In this document: positions 11,618 through 20,537 of the stretch, piece by piece
Position numbering within the stretch: the stretch's first letter is position 1
Layout: every line of letters starts with the position of its first letter
Position numbers and translations under genes: made by a program
Notes under the pieces: model-generated
What the model was told of the DNA's origin: nothing
Databases searched by the model: none
Seen by the model: only the letters and a program-made list of their open reading frames with translations
NCBI GenBank assembly: GCA_963723235.1
Contig: CAVRPV010000008.1
Span: 1-40,638, forward strand
Source of the DNA: CAIRTM01 sp963723235
GTDB taxonomy: Bacteria > Desulfobacterota > WTBG01 > CAIYCZ01 > CAIRTM01
DNA: 40,638 bases
Direction: 5' to 3'

Positions 11618-12600
11618 ATGAATCGCCTGAAAATCATTCTTTAGCCTTGCCTGTTCTGTGTATGGCGTGCGCCGACGAGAACCTGCCCGGCAGAAATGAT
11701 GCTTCTGCTGCCGGGTACACGGTCCAAGGGTATGTCGAGGGTGAATTCGTGTATGTTGCTTCGCCTCTCGCCGGCCAACTGGAGACGCTGTATGTGCAGC
11801 GGGGGGCACAGGTCGAGCAGGGCGAGCCCCTGTTCAGCCTGGACAACACTCCTGAAAAGACGGCGCGTGACGAAGCCGGGCAGCGGCTGGCGCAGGCCCG
11901 CGCAAATCTTGAAGACGCCAAAAAGGGCAAGCGCCCCCCGGAGATCCAGTCGATGGAGGCACAGCTCCAGCAGGCCCGCGCGGCCCTGGTGCTTTCGGAG
12001 AAGGAACTGGCACGGCAGGAACACATGCGCGGCACAGGTGTAAGCTCCGTGCAGGATCTGGACCGGGCGGACGCGGCACGGGACGGGGACAGCCAGCGCG
12101 TAGAGCAGCTTGAAGCCGATTTGAAAACAGCGCGTCTGGGTTCGCGGATCGATCTGGTTGCCGCCGCGGAAGCCGTGCAACAGGCGCAGGAAGCGGCATT
12201 GGCCCGGGCGGAATGGAACCTTGCCCAGAAAGCCCAAAGCGCTCCCGCTGCCGGGCTGGTGTTCGATGTTTTTTACCGAAAGGGCGAGTGGGTGGCTGCA
12301 GGCCGCCCCGTGGTGTCCCTGCTCCCGCCGCAGAACATAAAAGTGCGCGCGTTTGTGGCGGAAACAAGGGTTGCCTCCATCCATTACAACGACCGTGTCC
12401 GGGTCAACGTGGACGGCCTGCAGGAGCAGGTGACCGGAACGGTCAGCTTCATTTCTCCGCGGCCGGAATTTACGCCTCCGGTCATCTACAGCCTGGAGAA
12501 CCGCAGCAAGCTCGTCTACCTCGTGGAAGCTGTTTTCGACCCGGCAAGCGCGGTGAAGCTGCACCCGGGCCAGCCCGTGGACGTTCGATTCGGCGATTGA
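11618..12600 (+). CDS. HlyD-type periplasmic adaptor of an ABC exporter (one frame break)
   Basis: Membrane fusion protein that links an inner-membrane ABC exporter to the outer membrane. The true start is probably ATG 11618, giving MNRLKIILLALPVLCMAC, a lipoprotein-like signal ending in Cys. One base is missing near 11639-11642, where CTTTAG creates a false stop. The biotinyl-lipoyl half follows (EFVYVASPLAGQLETLYVQR). A long helical hairpin (about residues 75-190, rich in A, Q, E and R) comes next, then the second lipoyl half (SAPAAGLVFDVFYRKGEWV) and beta-barrel regions. It resembles YbhG and YhiI in size and domain order. The ATPase gene follows after 3 bases, so the genes form one operon. 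Confidence 0.85.
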
Positions 12601-12603
12601 ACC

Positions 12604-13534
12604 ATGACCGGTGACTACGCCATCAATGTGCAGGCGATGACCAAGCGCTTCGGCGACCTTACGGCCGTGGACCATATCGACCTCACAGGTTCGCACAGGT
12701 GAGATCTGCGGCTTTCTCGGACCGAACGGGAGCGGCAAGACGACCTTCATCCGCATGCTCTGCGGCCTGCTCCGGCCGGACAACGGCAGCGGCACCTGCC
12801 TTGGCCTTGACGTGATCACGCAAAGCGCGGCCATCAAGCGCCAGGTCGGCTACATGACCCAGCGATTCAGTTTTTACGAGGATTTAAGCATTGCGGAGAA
12901 TCTCGACTTTGTCGCCCGCATGTATTCCATGAAAAACCGCCGCGCGGCAGTGGACGAAAGCATTGAGCGGCTCGGGCTCTCCGGGCGCCGCAACCAGCTT
13001 GCGGGCGAGCTTTCCGGGGGCTGGAAACAGCGTCTTGCCCTTGCAGCCTGCATGATTCACCAGCCCAAGCTGCTTTTGCTCGACGAGCCCACCGCCGGCG
13101 TCGATCCCAGGGCGCGCCGGGAGTTTTGGGATGAGATCCATCGTCTTGCAGCCGAGGGCCTGACCTTCCTGATCGCCACCCATTACATGGATGAAGCCGA
13201 GCGCTGCCACCGTCTGGCGTTTATCCTCTCGGGCAGCCTGCTCGTCCACGGCTCGGCCTGCCGAGGTGACGGGACGATCGGGCCTGACGACCTGGGCGGT
13301 GACCGGTCCGGATCTTGTCAAGATCTGCAGGCCGGCTTCAAGGGCGCTCCCGGCGTGGAGCAGGTCGTGGCCTTCGGCACCACCCTTCACGTGAGCGGCA
13401 GCGATGCCGATGCGCTCGAGACAGCCATCGCCCCGTTCAGAACCGCACCGTATGAATGGCAACGGACCGAGTCCGGCCTGGAGGATGTGTTCATTCACCT
13501 CATGGAGCCATCAAGCGGGGGCGCGTCATCATGA
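12604..13534 (+). CDS. ABC transporter ATP-binding protein (frame breaks)
   Basis: Nucleotide-binding subunit of an ABC-2 exporter. Walker A is GPNGSGKTT (about 12720). The signature is LSGGWKQRLALA, Walker B is LLLLDEPTAGVDPRARR, and the switch His is in LIATHYMDEAER. The start ATG at 12604 gives MTGDYAINVQAMTKRFG. Breaks lie near 12690 and at about 13255 and 13340. The last two compensate each other, because the frame in between reads PAEVTGRSGLTTWAV, as in homologues. The restored length is about 310 residues. The stop overlaps the permease start as ATGA at 13531-13534, a sign of translational coupling. The substrate is not visible from the sequence. Relatives are annotated as drug or lipid exporters. 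Confidence 0.9.
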
Positions 13535-14674
13535 AAAAGCGACACGGGTTTTCCTTTGAGCGGTTCTGGGCGATGGTCGTCAAGGAGTTCATCCAGATGC
13601 GCCGCGACCGCGTGACCTTTGCCATGATGATCGGCATTCCTCTCATGCAGATGATCATTTTCGGCTTTGCCATCAATTCGGACCCCAAGCACCTTCCCGC
13701 AGCCCTGCTTCAGGCCGACTACGGCCCCCAGGCCCGGACCCTGGTGCAGGCGATTCAAAACAGCGGATATTTCGATTTCGTCATGGAGGTGAACTCGGAG
13801 AAGGAGGCGCGCGATGTTCTGGCACAAGGCCGGGTGCAGTTCGTGGTCAACGATCCCCGAGAATTTCAGCCGCGACTTTATTCGGGGAGACCGCCCCGCT
13901 ATCCTTGTCGAGGCGGACGCAACCGACCCGGCTGCCACAGGCAACGCTCTTGGCTCCCTGGCAAACTCCGTGAACAGCGCCCTGAAAAATGATCTCAACG
14001 GCCCACTGGCCTTTCTTGCCGGAGCCGAGAGCCCGGTAGACCTGCGCATCCATCCCCTCTACAACCCTGAAGCCATTACCCAGTACAATATCGTGCCCGG
14101 CCTCATGGGCGTTGTGCTCACGATGACCATGGTGATGATCACCGGGCTTGCCATCACGCGGGAGCGGGAACGCGGCACGATGGAAAATCTTCTCTCCATG
14201 CCGACCCGGCCGTTCGAGGTGCTTCTGGGCAAGATCATTCCCTACATTCTGGTAGGCTATATTCAGGTCGGGCTGATTCTCATCGCGGCCCGTGTGCTTT
14301 TCCGCGTACCCATGATCGGAAGCCTGCCGCTGCTGCTTCTGGTGGCCATCATCTTCATCGTTGCCAATCTGGCCATGGGGATCACCTTTTCAACGGTGGC
14401 AAAGAACCAGCTGCAGGCGGTCCAGATGGCGTTTTTCTTCTTTCTGCCCTCCCTGCTGCTCTCCGGGTTCATGTTCCCGTTCCGGGGCATGCCGCAATGG
14501 GCGCAGATGATCGGCGAAGTGCTTCCCTTGACCCATTTTTTGAGGATCGTCCGGGGCATTCTGCTCAAGGGCAACGGCCTTGACGATGTGGCCATAGATC
14601 TCTGGCCGATTGCCCTGTTTGCCGCACTGGCCGTGGCTGTGGGTGTGAAGAGGTATCGGCGGACACTGGATTGA
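13531..14674 (+). CDS. ABC-2 type permease (one frame break)
   Basis: Inner-membrane subunit of the same exporter. The first membrane helix follows VKEFIQMRRDRVTFAMMIG. A large periplasmic domain of about 150 residues comes next. It is followed by a bundle of five helices with the family run ITRERERGTMENLLSMP and the late stretch PSLLLSGFMFPFRGMPQWAQ. The end RYRRTLD is typical of YhhJ- and YbhS-like permeases. The break lies near 13850, where AACGATCCCC should read AACATCCCC. The restored length is about 380 residues. Only one permease gene is present, so the transporter is probably a homodimer, unlike the YbhS-YbhR pair. Confidence 0.9.
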
Positions 14675-14705
14675 GGGTAGCGTAATCAAAGGGGAAAAGG
14701 AGATA

Positions 14706-14745
14706 GCTTTATTTTTTAGTGCATCGAGTCGAAAAAATAAATCTG
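14706..14745 (+). terminator. AT-rich hairpin after the exporter operon
   Basis: A perfect 10-bp stem, TTTATTTTTT (14708-14717) with AAAAAATAAA (14732-14741), and a 14-base loop. It is followed by CTGCCCCTTTTTG. It lies 34 bases after the permease stop and probably ends transcription. The low GC content of the stem makes the call moderate. Confidence 0.5.
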
Positions 14746-14966
14746 CCCCTTTTTGTTCGACATGAATTTCTTTTCAATAACTTTTTTATGCATTACTTTG
14801 TCTTCAACCAGCTTTTCGTAGTGCTGCTGTTTTTTTATCATAGTGCAATTCTGGTAAGCATACCTTACAGGCGAACTATGGACTTTTGTTAAGGCAAGGG
14901 GCAGGCAAAATATTTTTCACATTAAAAACGGCCGGGTTGATAAAATAATATAGTTTGAGACTGACA

Positions 14967-15340
14967 ATGAAAGCATTACTCCTTGTCGCACATGGCAGTC
15001 AGCGGAAACAGTCTAATGATGAGGTTGTTGTCCTCGCCGGGAAACTCAGGAAAAACCGTTCGCACCACTATGCAATTGTGAACGCTGCATTCCTGGAACA
15101 GCAGACGTATTAATTCCCGAGGGGATACAGCAATGTGTTAATGAAGGCGCATCAGCTATTGTGGTTTTGCCGTATTTTCTTAATTCAGGAAAGCATGTTG
15201 TTGAAGATATCCCCGCCATAGTCAATTCCTGCAAAGGCCGCTATCCTGACATTGAAATCAGTATCGCGCCCCACATAGGTGCGTCGCCATTAATGATGGA
15301 TATTATTCTCGCTTCTGCCGATACCGCTAAAACCGGGTAG
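14967..15340 (+). CDS. Small CbiX-type sirohydrochlorin chelatase (one frame break)
   Basis: Small single-domain chelatase that inserts cobalt or iron into sirohydrochlorin, on the way to cobalamin or siroheme. The start ATG at 14967 gives MKALLLVAHGSQRKQSNDEV with the N-terminal catalytic His. After the break the frame reads VLPYFLNSGKHVVEDIP with the second metal His, then IAPHIGASPLMMDIIL. The break near 15098-15105 (ACAGCAGACG) puts a false TAA into the first frame. The restored length of about 123 residues fits the small dimeric form seen in archaea and deltaproteobacteria. No other tetrapyrrole gene is nearby, so the metal remains open. Confidence 0.8.
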
Positions 15341-15400
15341 AGGGCTGCGTTGCTTCCAAGAAACAACAGGGTACACCGTCTTTAACGTCAGGCGCCGCAC

Positions 15401-15814
15401 ATGGGAATTCCTTACCTCTTCCACAGCCTCGCGGACCTCGTGCTTGTGATTCATTTTGCAATCGCCGTGTTCGTTGTCGCCGGACTGCCTGCCATCATCG
15501 TCGGCAATGCGCTGCACTGGCGCTGGGTCAACACCCGTTTCTTCCGCCTCGCGCACCTTGCGGCGATCGGTATAATCGTGCTTCAGGCGTGGTGCGGACA
15601 GTACTGCGCGCTTACAGATCTTGAGTCCTGGCTGCGCATTCAGGCAGGGGAATTGCCCTACGAGCAGAGCTTCATCGGCCATTGGCTGCAGCAGATTATG
15701 TACTACCAGGCGCCGATGTGGGTATTTACTTTTGTATACACCGTGTTCGGCTTGCTTGTACTCTGGGCCTGGCTGCGATTCCCGCCCGCCGGGCGGCATC
15801 ACAATCAGCATTAA
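15401..15814 (+). CDS. DUF2784 membrane protein
   Basis: A 137-residue membrane protein of the DUF2784 family, function unknown. It shows four hydrophobic segments: residues 5-35 (LADLVLVIHFAIAVFVVAG), 48-66, 85-110 and 107-128. The family pattern HFAIAVFVVAGLPAIIVG and a Trp-rich loop ALHWRWVNTRFFRLAH are visible. The later QAWCGQYCALTDLE matches the family's conserved Cys-containing segment. The start ATG at 15401 has no strong ribosome site. It lies 60 bases after cbiX, and co-transcription is possible but not proven. Confidence 0.8.
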   Translation: MGIPYLFHSLADLVLVIHFAIAVFVVAGLPAIIVGNALHWRWVNTRFFRLAHLAAIGIIVLQAWCGQYCALTDLESWLRIQAGELPYEQSFIGHWLQQIMYYQAPMWVFTFVYTVFGLLVLWAWLRFPPAGRHHNQH

Positions 15815-15924
15815 CGCGCGGTTATGGTATACGAAAATCGATCGGTAATTCTATTGTTGCTAATGTCAAGGAAGGTATGGCCCGATATAGCAGCAACACT
15901 ATGCATTCAAGGAGGGCGGGCACG

Positions 15925-16560
15925 ATGAATACACTTTCACAAACGGCAAACAGGGATTTAATGCTTCAGGCACGTGAAGCGCTCCAAGGCAGATGGGGGC
16001 TGGCTATTGGGGCAAATGTTATATATTTAGTGATTGCAATTGCTGCTCAAAGCATCCCAAAAGTCGGGGGCGGTATCGGCATAATTGTAGGGGCCCCGAT
16101 GATAGTCGGTGTTTCGGGTTTTTTCCTGTGTCTTGCACGCAAACAGGATGCGCAGTTGATACAAATCTTCGACGGCATTAAAAAATACTGGGCCTGCCTC
16201 GGCACGTACCTTCTGGCTTTAATTTTTATACTGCTCTGGTCGCTGCTGTTAATCATACCGGGTATCATGGCGGCTTATTCATATGCCATGATCTACTTCA
16301 TTCTCGCGGAAAACGACTCTATCGGTCCCATGGAAGCCATCGCCAAAAGCAAAGAGATGATGCAGGGAAATAGATGGAAATTGTTCTGCCTTGGTTTGCG
16401 TTTTTGGGGCTGGGGCATAGTGTGTATTCTGACCCTGGGCATTGGTTTCTTATGGATATTACCCTATTTGTATGTCGCTTTCGCCCGGTTTTATGACGAC
16501 CTGAAGCCTGCGGCCGCAGCAGTTGAGCTGACCCGCACGGAACAGGCAATCATGCCGTAA
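15925..16560 (+). CDS. DUF975 integral membrane protein
   Basis: A 211-residue membrane protein of the DUF975 family (COG5523), function unknown. Family marks are the N-terminal AREALQGRWGLAIGANVIYL, the helix LIIPGIMAAYSYAMIYFILA and the motif AIAKSKEMMQGNRWKLFCL, followed by GIGFLWILPYLYVAFARFYDD near the end. I chose ATG 15925 because AAGGAGGG precedes it at 15909-15916. The open frame extends upstream, but the extra part is charged and not conserved in character. A strong terminator follows at 16605-16630, so transcription ends here. Confidence 0.85.
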   Translation: MNTLSQTANRDLMLQAREALQGRWGLAIGANVIYLVIAIAAQSIPKVGGGIGIIVGAPMIVGVSGFFLCLARKQDAQLIQIFDGIKKYWACLGTYLLALIFILLWSLLLIIPGIMAAYSYAMIYFILAENDSIGPMEAIAKSKEMMQGNRWKLFCLGLRFWGWGIVCILTLGIGFLWILPYLYVAFARFYDDLKPAAAAVELTRTEQAIMP

Positions 16561-16604
16561 AAGCCTCGGGCCTGACCCGGCCAACTATTTTGAACAGAAC
16601 TATT

Positions 16605-16630
16605 AAGCCTCTTTTTAGAGGCTTTTTTTA
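16605..16630 (+). terminator. Rho-independent terminator after DUF975 gene
   Basis: Perfect 8-bp stem AAGCCTCT / AGAGGCTT with a TTTT loop, followed by a run of T. About 55 bases here resemble the terminator region at 23960-24016, so the two look like copies of one cassette. Confidence 0.9.
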
Positions 16631-16652
16631 ATGCCCTTAAAAGAAAACATAG

Positions 16653-16692
16653 GGGGCAGGCGAAATATGTAAGTGCATAATTTGCCTGCCCC
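16653..16692 (-). terminator. Hairpin terminator for the 16714-17292 gene
   Basis: Perfect 9-bp stem GGGGCAGGC / GCCTGCCCC with further partial pairing inside. It lies just past the stop of the minus-strand gene. On that strand it is followed by a T-rich stretch (CTATGTTTTCTTTT). Confidence 0.7.
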
Positions 16693-16713
16693 GATTTTTC
16701 CATACATATAGTA

Positions 16714-17292
16714 TTACTTTTCAATCCTTGAAGATTTGAGCGCCTTTTGAACCGCTTCAAGCAGAGCACTGTCGAATTGTGACGGGTCTCCTTGCTCCGC
16801 CATGCCTGACTGAACCTCGCCCCAGCGCGTTCCCTTAAAACCGGCCTTGGCTTGCAGTTCCCCGTAAAGGCCATACGCATCGTTAAAGAAAGAAATCAGC
16901 AATCTGAACTTACCCTTGATGGTGCCGTTTTTATTTTCTTTGCCGGTTATGGCGGATTCTATGACCGCAACGTTTACGCTGACACCCAGCTCAGAGGAGA
17001 GCAAATCTTCATAATAGTCCTTCAAATTGTCGCGATTCAGCTCAACGATAAATTTTCTGTCCGTTTGCGCCCAGTTGCCGTCCATGTCAAGCATTTCAAA
17101 GTATCCGCCGGGATAAAAGTTGAATTCGTCTTCTATGTAGCCTTTGCTCTTTTCAGAGCGCTGGCCTTCAATTTTGACCTTGACAGAAATTTTACCTGTT
17201 ATATCCCAGTCACCCTCGACCGAACACCACGCCGTATTGGAAAAAGCGAAGATCATAAACGATGTGATTGCAATGGATAGTAATTTTCTCAT
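16714..17292 (-). CDS. Hypothetical exported protein
   Basis: A 192-residue protein I do not recognise. It starts with a clear Sec signal peptide (MRKLLSIAITSFMIFAFSNT, cleavage probably after AWC or CSV), so it is likely periplasmic. The mature part begins VEGDWDITGKISVKVKIEG and contains YPGGYFEMLDMDGNWAQTDRKF, which looks like a small beta-barrel of alternating charged and hydrophobic residues. A helical tail of about 30 residues ends it. AGGAGG lies upstream of the ATG on the minus strand. It is monocistronic with its own terminator. Binding to a lipid or a polymer is a guess only. Confidence 0.7.
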   Translation of the reverse strand: MRKLLSIAITSFMIFAFSNTAWCSVEGDWDITGKISVKVKIEGQRSEKSKGYIEDEFNFYPGGYFEMLDMDGNWAQTDRKFIVELNRDNLKDYYEDLLSSELGVSVNVAVIESAITGKENKNGTIKGKFRLLISFFNDAYGLYGELQAKAGFKGTRWGEVQSGMAEQGDPSQFDSALLEAVQKALKSSRIEK

Positions 17293-17352
17293 TTCATCCT
17301 CCTGCTGTTTGACATTGGTAACGATTATTCCTATGAGCCATGAATAAGGTGT

Positions 17353-17694
17353 TCACGCAAAAGCAGCCATATCCGGTGTTGCACGAACGTCACCCATTGG
17401 AGGCGGCATAAGTTTTGCTGCCTGGTGTTCCAGCCGCAGCGCCTCAAGTGCAGCACCCTCAGCATCACCCTTCCTGATCCGGTCGCGGATGGCCTGCGTA
17501 AGAATAAATATACCGTGGGCAATCCTGATTGCTTCGGCGTGGTGAATATCTTTTTTAAACTCCTCGCAAAACTCCTCCCACGTGGTCGGATAACCGTGCC
17601 CGTTGATCACCTTCCAGGCCAGGGCCTCGTACCCCGCAAGCCGCGAGTCGATTGTGTGCTCTTCGCTATGCGTAGCGCGTACGTCCTTTGTCAT
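17353..17694 (-). CDS. Hypothetical protein, about 113 residues
   Basis: I do not recognise this protein. It is charged and mostly helical, with DSRLAGYEALAWKVINGHGY near the start, then TWEEFCEEFKKDIHHAEA, and a later EGAALEALRLEHQAAKLMPP. It has no signal peptide and no membrane segment. I chose ATG 17694 because GAGAAGGGGG precedes it. ATG 17730 is also possible, and the frame stays open up to 17880. It ends about 60 bases from the exported-protein gene, which lies on the same strand. Its real status rests on the coherent, cysteine-poor composition of the last 113 residues. Confidence 0.5.
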   Translation of the reverse strand: MTKDVRATHSEEHTIDSRLAGYEALAWKVINGHGYPTTWEEFCEEFKKDIHHAEAIRIAHGIFILTQAIRDRIRKGDAEGAALEALRLEHQAAKLMPPPMGDVRATPDMAAFA

Positions 17695-18047
17695 GCTCAC
17701 CGCCCCCTTCTCCCGAGTGTCCAGTTGCATGGTGCGCGCAGACAGCCCTCCCCTGAGGGCACCGCGCCACGTGTTCTCCAGGCACATGGTGTTATTGTAT
17801 TTCCCATATAGTGTATAAAATTCTTTTCTGCAATATTGAAAAGCAAAAAAAACTGCGTGCGTTGTGAAGAAAAGATGCATCGAAAACAGTTTTTTGATGC
17901 TAAAACGGTTTGTCTAAAAAATTTGCCCTCGTTTACATTCCATAGTAAGTTAGAGCAAAAATAAATGGGTCGGCTCGCATGTAACGTATAGGTACACAGC
18001 ACCGCCCGCTTTCCTTTTCCACACTATATCTAAAAGGAAATTTTATC
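17695..18047. other. Divergent intergenic region, no gene seen
   Basis: This AT-richer stretch separates the minus-strand gene from the plus-strand DUF169 gene and should hold both promoters. The only clear signal is the ribosome site AAAAGGA (18032-18038) before the ATG at 18048. I could not place promoter boxes with confidence. Confidence 0.4.
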
Positions 18048-18761
18048 ATGCACGAAAAAATAATTACACCGATCCGGGAACTGCTGAAAATCCAAAAACC
18101 GCTGGTTGCCATAAAAGCATGGAAAGATATCCCGGAAAACATCCCGGAATATGAGGACAAGGCCTTTCCCGGAACCTGTACCCAGGTTGCCGAGGTAATT
18201 GCAACGGGCAAGACTTTTTACATCCAGACCAAAAATGTTTACTGTACCGGCGGGGTGCTTGCAACCGGGGTCTTGAAACCTTTAAGTGAAAAGGCGCACA
18301 GAAAAGTAGTTGAAATGCATCTTTCCATGACAAAGGACTACGCGGATATCGATACTGCCATGAAGATCCGCAAAGAACTTTTAAAGGATATTCCCATGCC
18401 AAAAGAGCGCAACAAGGCCCTGCAAATAGGCCTCTTAAAAGATATTGAAGACCCCGATGTTGTGCTGTTGTTTTGTAATTCAAGACAAGCGGATATTGTA
18501 AGCCGGGCCTATACCTACCGGGCCGGTGAGGCCATAAAAGGATTTGGCAGTATTGGCGGGTGCAATGTTACAATTCAATATCCTTTTACTGTAAAAAAAC
18601 CGGTTTTTACCTACAGTGATGTGGCCTGGAGAAAATTCACCAGGATGTCAGATGATGAACTGACCATGAGTTTTCCATATGACTGCCTGGTACAGGCAGT
18701 GGAAGACCTTCCCCTGATTGCAGACCATTATGAACATTATGCCGAGGGGATGGATGTTTAG
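18048..18761 (+). CDS. DUF169 family protein
   Basis: A 237-residue cytoplasmic protein of the DUF169 family (COG2043), function unknown. The family is common in methanogens and in strictly anaerobic bacteria. Visible family features are the early PLVAIKAW, the Cys stretch FPGTCTQVAEVIATG, the YCTGGVLATG segment and the long conserved DPDVVLLFCNSRQADIVSRA. The middle GSIGGCNVTIQYPF and the late SFPYDCLVQAVEDLP also fit. Several conserved cysteines suggest a metal or cofactor, but that is inference. The start ATG at 18048 has AAAAGGA upstream. The frame is clean. No terminator is evident downstream. Confidence 0.85.
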   Translation: MHEKIITPIRELLKIQKPLVAIKAWKDIPENIPEYEDKAFPGTCTQVAEVIATGKTFYIQTKNVYCTGGVLATGVLKPLSEKAHRKVVEMHLSMTKDYADIDTAMKIRKELLKDIPMPKERNKALQIGLLKDIEDPDVVLLFCNSRQADIVSRAYTYRAGEAIKGFGSIGGCNVTIQYPFTVKKPVFTYSDVAWRKFTRMSDDELTMSFPYDCLVQAVEDLPLIADHYEHYAEGMDV

Positions 18762-19054
18762 GGAGGGAATAAGGAACGTTCTTTCCTAAACGGAATTATT
18801 ATTTCCCCCCTTTTTACTCATCTCCGGGTTTGCGTTGCGAAGCAGTCACGGGATGTGAAAATACTTCCCGGGGTTGGGCATTATTTTTCCTGAGCCACCC
18901 GGAATCAGTGCAGAGCGCAGACAACCTGCACCGGTTGACACAGTAACAGCACCTTGTCGTTGAGGCTGTGCTGCCGCTGCCTGTTATACTGAAAGCTCGC
19001 GACCGGGTGGAAACGAATTGTCCCTGACAAAAAAAATATACAAAGGAGGAATGC

Positions 19055-19402
19055 ATGGGCACAAACGACGTTAACGCGAAAATGGATGAGTTTTTTGAAT
19101 ATACCGCCAAGCTCGGACAGCAGTTTCCCGAGATGTCAAAAAATTTCATGGGGCTCATGGGAAGCGTCATGGAGGCAGGCGCACTGGGCGCCAAGGAAAA
19201 GGAGCTGATATCGCTCGGCATCGCGGTGGGACTTCGCTGCGTGCCCTGCATTTACGCCCACACGCAGGCCTCGCTCGCCCAGGGCGCCAGCCGCGAGGAG
19301 ATACTCAAGCCGCCTCTGTCGCCGTTCTGATGCAGGGCGGACCGGGCATGGCGCATGTTATTGAGGTCATGAAGGCCCTCAGCGTTTGCCGGGGAGAAGT
19401 AA
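19055..19402 (+). CDS. Carboxymuconolactone decarboxylase / AhpD-like protein (frame breaks)
   Basis: Small helical protein of the AhpD-like superfamily, with the redox or proton-relay motif CVPCIYAHTQAS (CxxC followed by His three residues later). Such proteins often act as alkyl-hydroperoxidase-type disulfide reductases. The helix LGAKEKELISLGIAVGLR before the motif is typical. The start ATG at 19055 follows AAAGGAGGA. The frame breaks near 19305 (after GASREEIL) and resumes as AASVAVLMQGGPGMAHVIE. A second break near 19380 would bring the natural stop TAA to 19400-19402. The restored length is about 116 residues. The next gene starts at 19404, so the two are co-transcribed. Confidence 0.82.
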
Positions 19403-19403
19403 C

Positions 19404-19772
19404 ATGGCTGTCAATGAACTGCTCTCAATACTGGCCTACTGCATCTTTCTGGTCGGCGCGGCGCGCTCGTTCAGGACCAATGGCGACAGGGGCTCGGTCT
19501 GGATCATGGTCTGCGGCATCGGCCTGGATGCAGTGCTTGCCATGCTGCCCATGCTGGGAATAACCGCCCTGCGAAGCGCACAGCCGGTTATGAACGCTGG
19601 AATCACAGGAGGAATCGCCCTCGGCACCTTCACGTGGATTATCTTTGCAGTCGCCCTGATTCTGCGGGCCATAAAGAAAACAACCGCGTACCACAGGCTG
19701 ATTGCAACGGCACAGGTCACATGGTTCATCGCCTATGTATCGTTTCTGCTGGGGATGTACAAGTTCGCGTAA
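19404..19772 (+). CDS. Hypothetical four-helix membrane protein
   Basis: A 122-residue inner-membrane protein I do not recognise. It has four hydrophobic segments: residues 4-22 (ELLSILAYCIFLVGAARSF), about 30-50 (WIMVCGIGLDAVLAMLPMLG), about 65-90 (TGGIALGTFTWIIFAVALIL) and about 100-120 (TAQVTWFIAYVSFLLGMYKF). A basic loop with KKTTAYHR lies before the last helix. The pattern resembles small cytochrome-like or DUF420-type membrane proteins, but I would not name a family. ATG 19404 lies one base after the restored stop of the AhpD-like gene, so coupling is likely. A strong terminator follows at 19802-19833. Confidence 0.7.
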   Translation: MAVNELLSILAYCIFLVGAARSFRTNGDRGSVWIMVCGIGLDAVLAMLPMLGITALRSAQPVMNAGITGGIALGTFTWIIFAVALILRAIKKTTAYHRLIATAQVTWFIAYVSFLLGMYKFA

Positions 19773-19801
19773 TACGTGGTGTACTATTAATCCTATAAAA
19801 A

Positions 19802-19833
19802 AAGGGGCCGGTTCATTAGACAACCGGCCCCTT
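19802..19833. terminator. Bidirectional terminator between convergent genes
   Basis: Perfect 12-bp stem AAGGGGCCGGTT / AACCGGCCCCTT with an 8-base loop. Runs of A on the left serve as a T tract for the minus-strand tspO gene. The stem also lies 29 bases after the stop of the plus-strand gene, so it likely ends both. Confidence 0.9.
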
Positions 19834-19856
19834 AAACTATACAGTATTGGAGGGCG

Positions 19857-20248
19857 CTACCCCCTGTTGAGCCAGTAAAACCCTGCATTTAAATAGGTCG
19901 CAAAGCTTACCCAGCACAGATAAGGAATCAGCAAAACTGCTGCAACTGTGCTTGCCTTCCAGAAAAGAAAAATAAGCACGACAAGCGTCACGTCCAGAAC
20001 AATAATATCAAGCAAAGCGAGCAGGGGATTTGAGCCCCAAAGAAAAGCGGGGTCCATGAGAAGTTCGCGACAATGTGCACAATCAGAATAATCGTGGTCA
20101 ACAGTACCTGCTGCTTTCCAGATGCCGAGTAGTACATGGTAATTGCAATGGCGATCATGATGTAAAGGATCGTCCAGGCAGGTCCGAATACCCAGGTTGG
20201 CGGGGTCAGATACGGCTTGGTTAATTCCTGATACCATGTATTCATCAT
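19857..20248 (-). CDS. tspO: TspO/MBR family protein (one frame break)
   Basis: Five-helix membrane protein of the TspO family that binds porphyrins, haem and sterol-like ligands. The N-terminus reads MMNTWYQELTKPYLTPPTWV, then FGPAWTILYIMIAIA, the classic TspO start with the conserved W-x-Y and P-x-W-x-F-x-P-x-W elements. After the break at about 20030 (a run of Cs and As), the frame continues NPLLALLDIIVLDVTLVVLI and ends AGFYWLNRG. The restored length of about 130 residues is slightly short but complete. AAAGGAG on the minus strand precedes the double ATG (20248 or 20245). A diverged, truncated copy lies upstream at 20538-20791. Confidence 0.88.
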
Positions 20249-20477
20249 GCACTCCTTTACTGTTGGCGGTTGGCTATGCGTGTGCGACTGTCAGTGTATA
20301 CCGAGAATATTTTTTTGTAAATCGCCTTGCAAAGTGCAACACCAACACCTATCAGTATAGAATACTCCTACGCAAAAAGTTGCATAATGGCCTGCTCCGA
20401 TTTTTTTTACATATCACCAGCAGGATACTATACTCGTCTTAGACAGACATTTTTATTATTTTTGATTGCCCCGCAGC

Positions 20478-20537
20478 ATGCAACCACGCATACTGGTCAT
20501 TGTTGATCTGCCCGGATGAGCCCTTGAGGGCACGTCC
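20478..20537 (+). pseudogene. Fragment of a glycosyltransferase 5' end
   Basis: On the plus strand this short piece reads MQPRILVIVDLPG, then a TGA, then ALEGT. It matches the start of the complete glycosyltransferase gene at 25975, whose product begins MKPRILVIIDVPGWALERT. The Trp codon TGG there is TGA here. No further similarity is visible on either side, so it is a relic of about 60 bases at a recombination junction. It is joined to the truncated tspO copy. Confidence 0.75.

Noticed and set aside
11641..12837. Minus-strand open frame of 398 codons
   Set aside because: It runs antisense to the adaptor and the ATPase, both of which have strong motifs. Such frames are common in GC-rich DNA.
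20478..20537. TGA in the glycosyltransferase fragment as a second selenocysteine codon
   Set aside because: The intact homologue has TGG (Trp) there, the fragment is a relic, and no hairpin follows.
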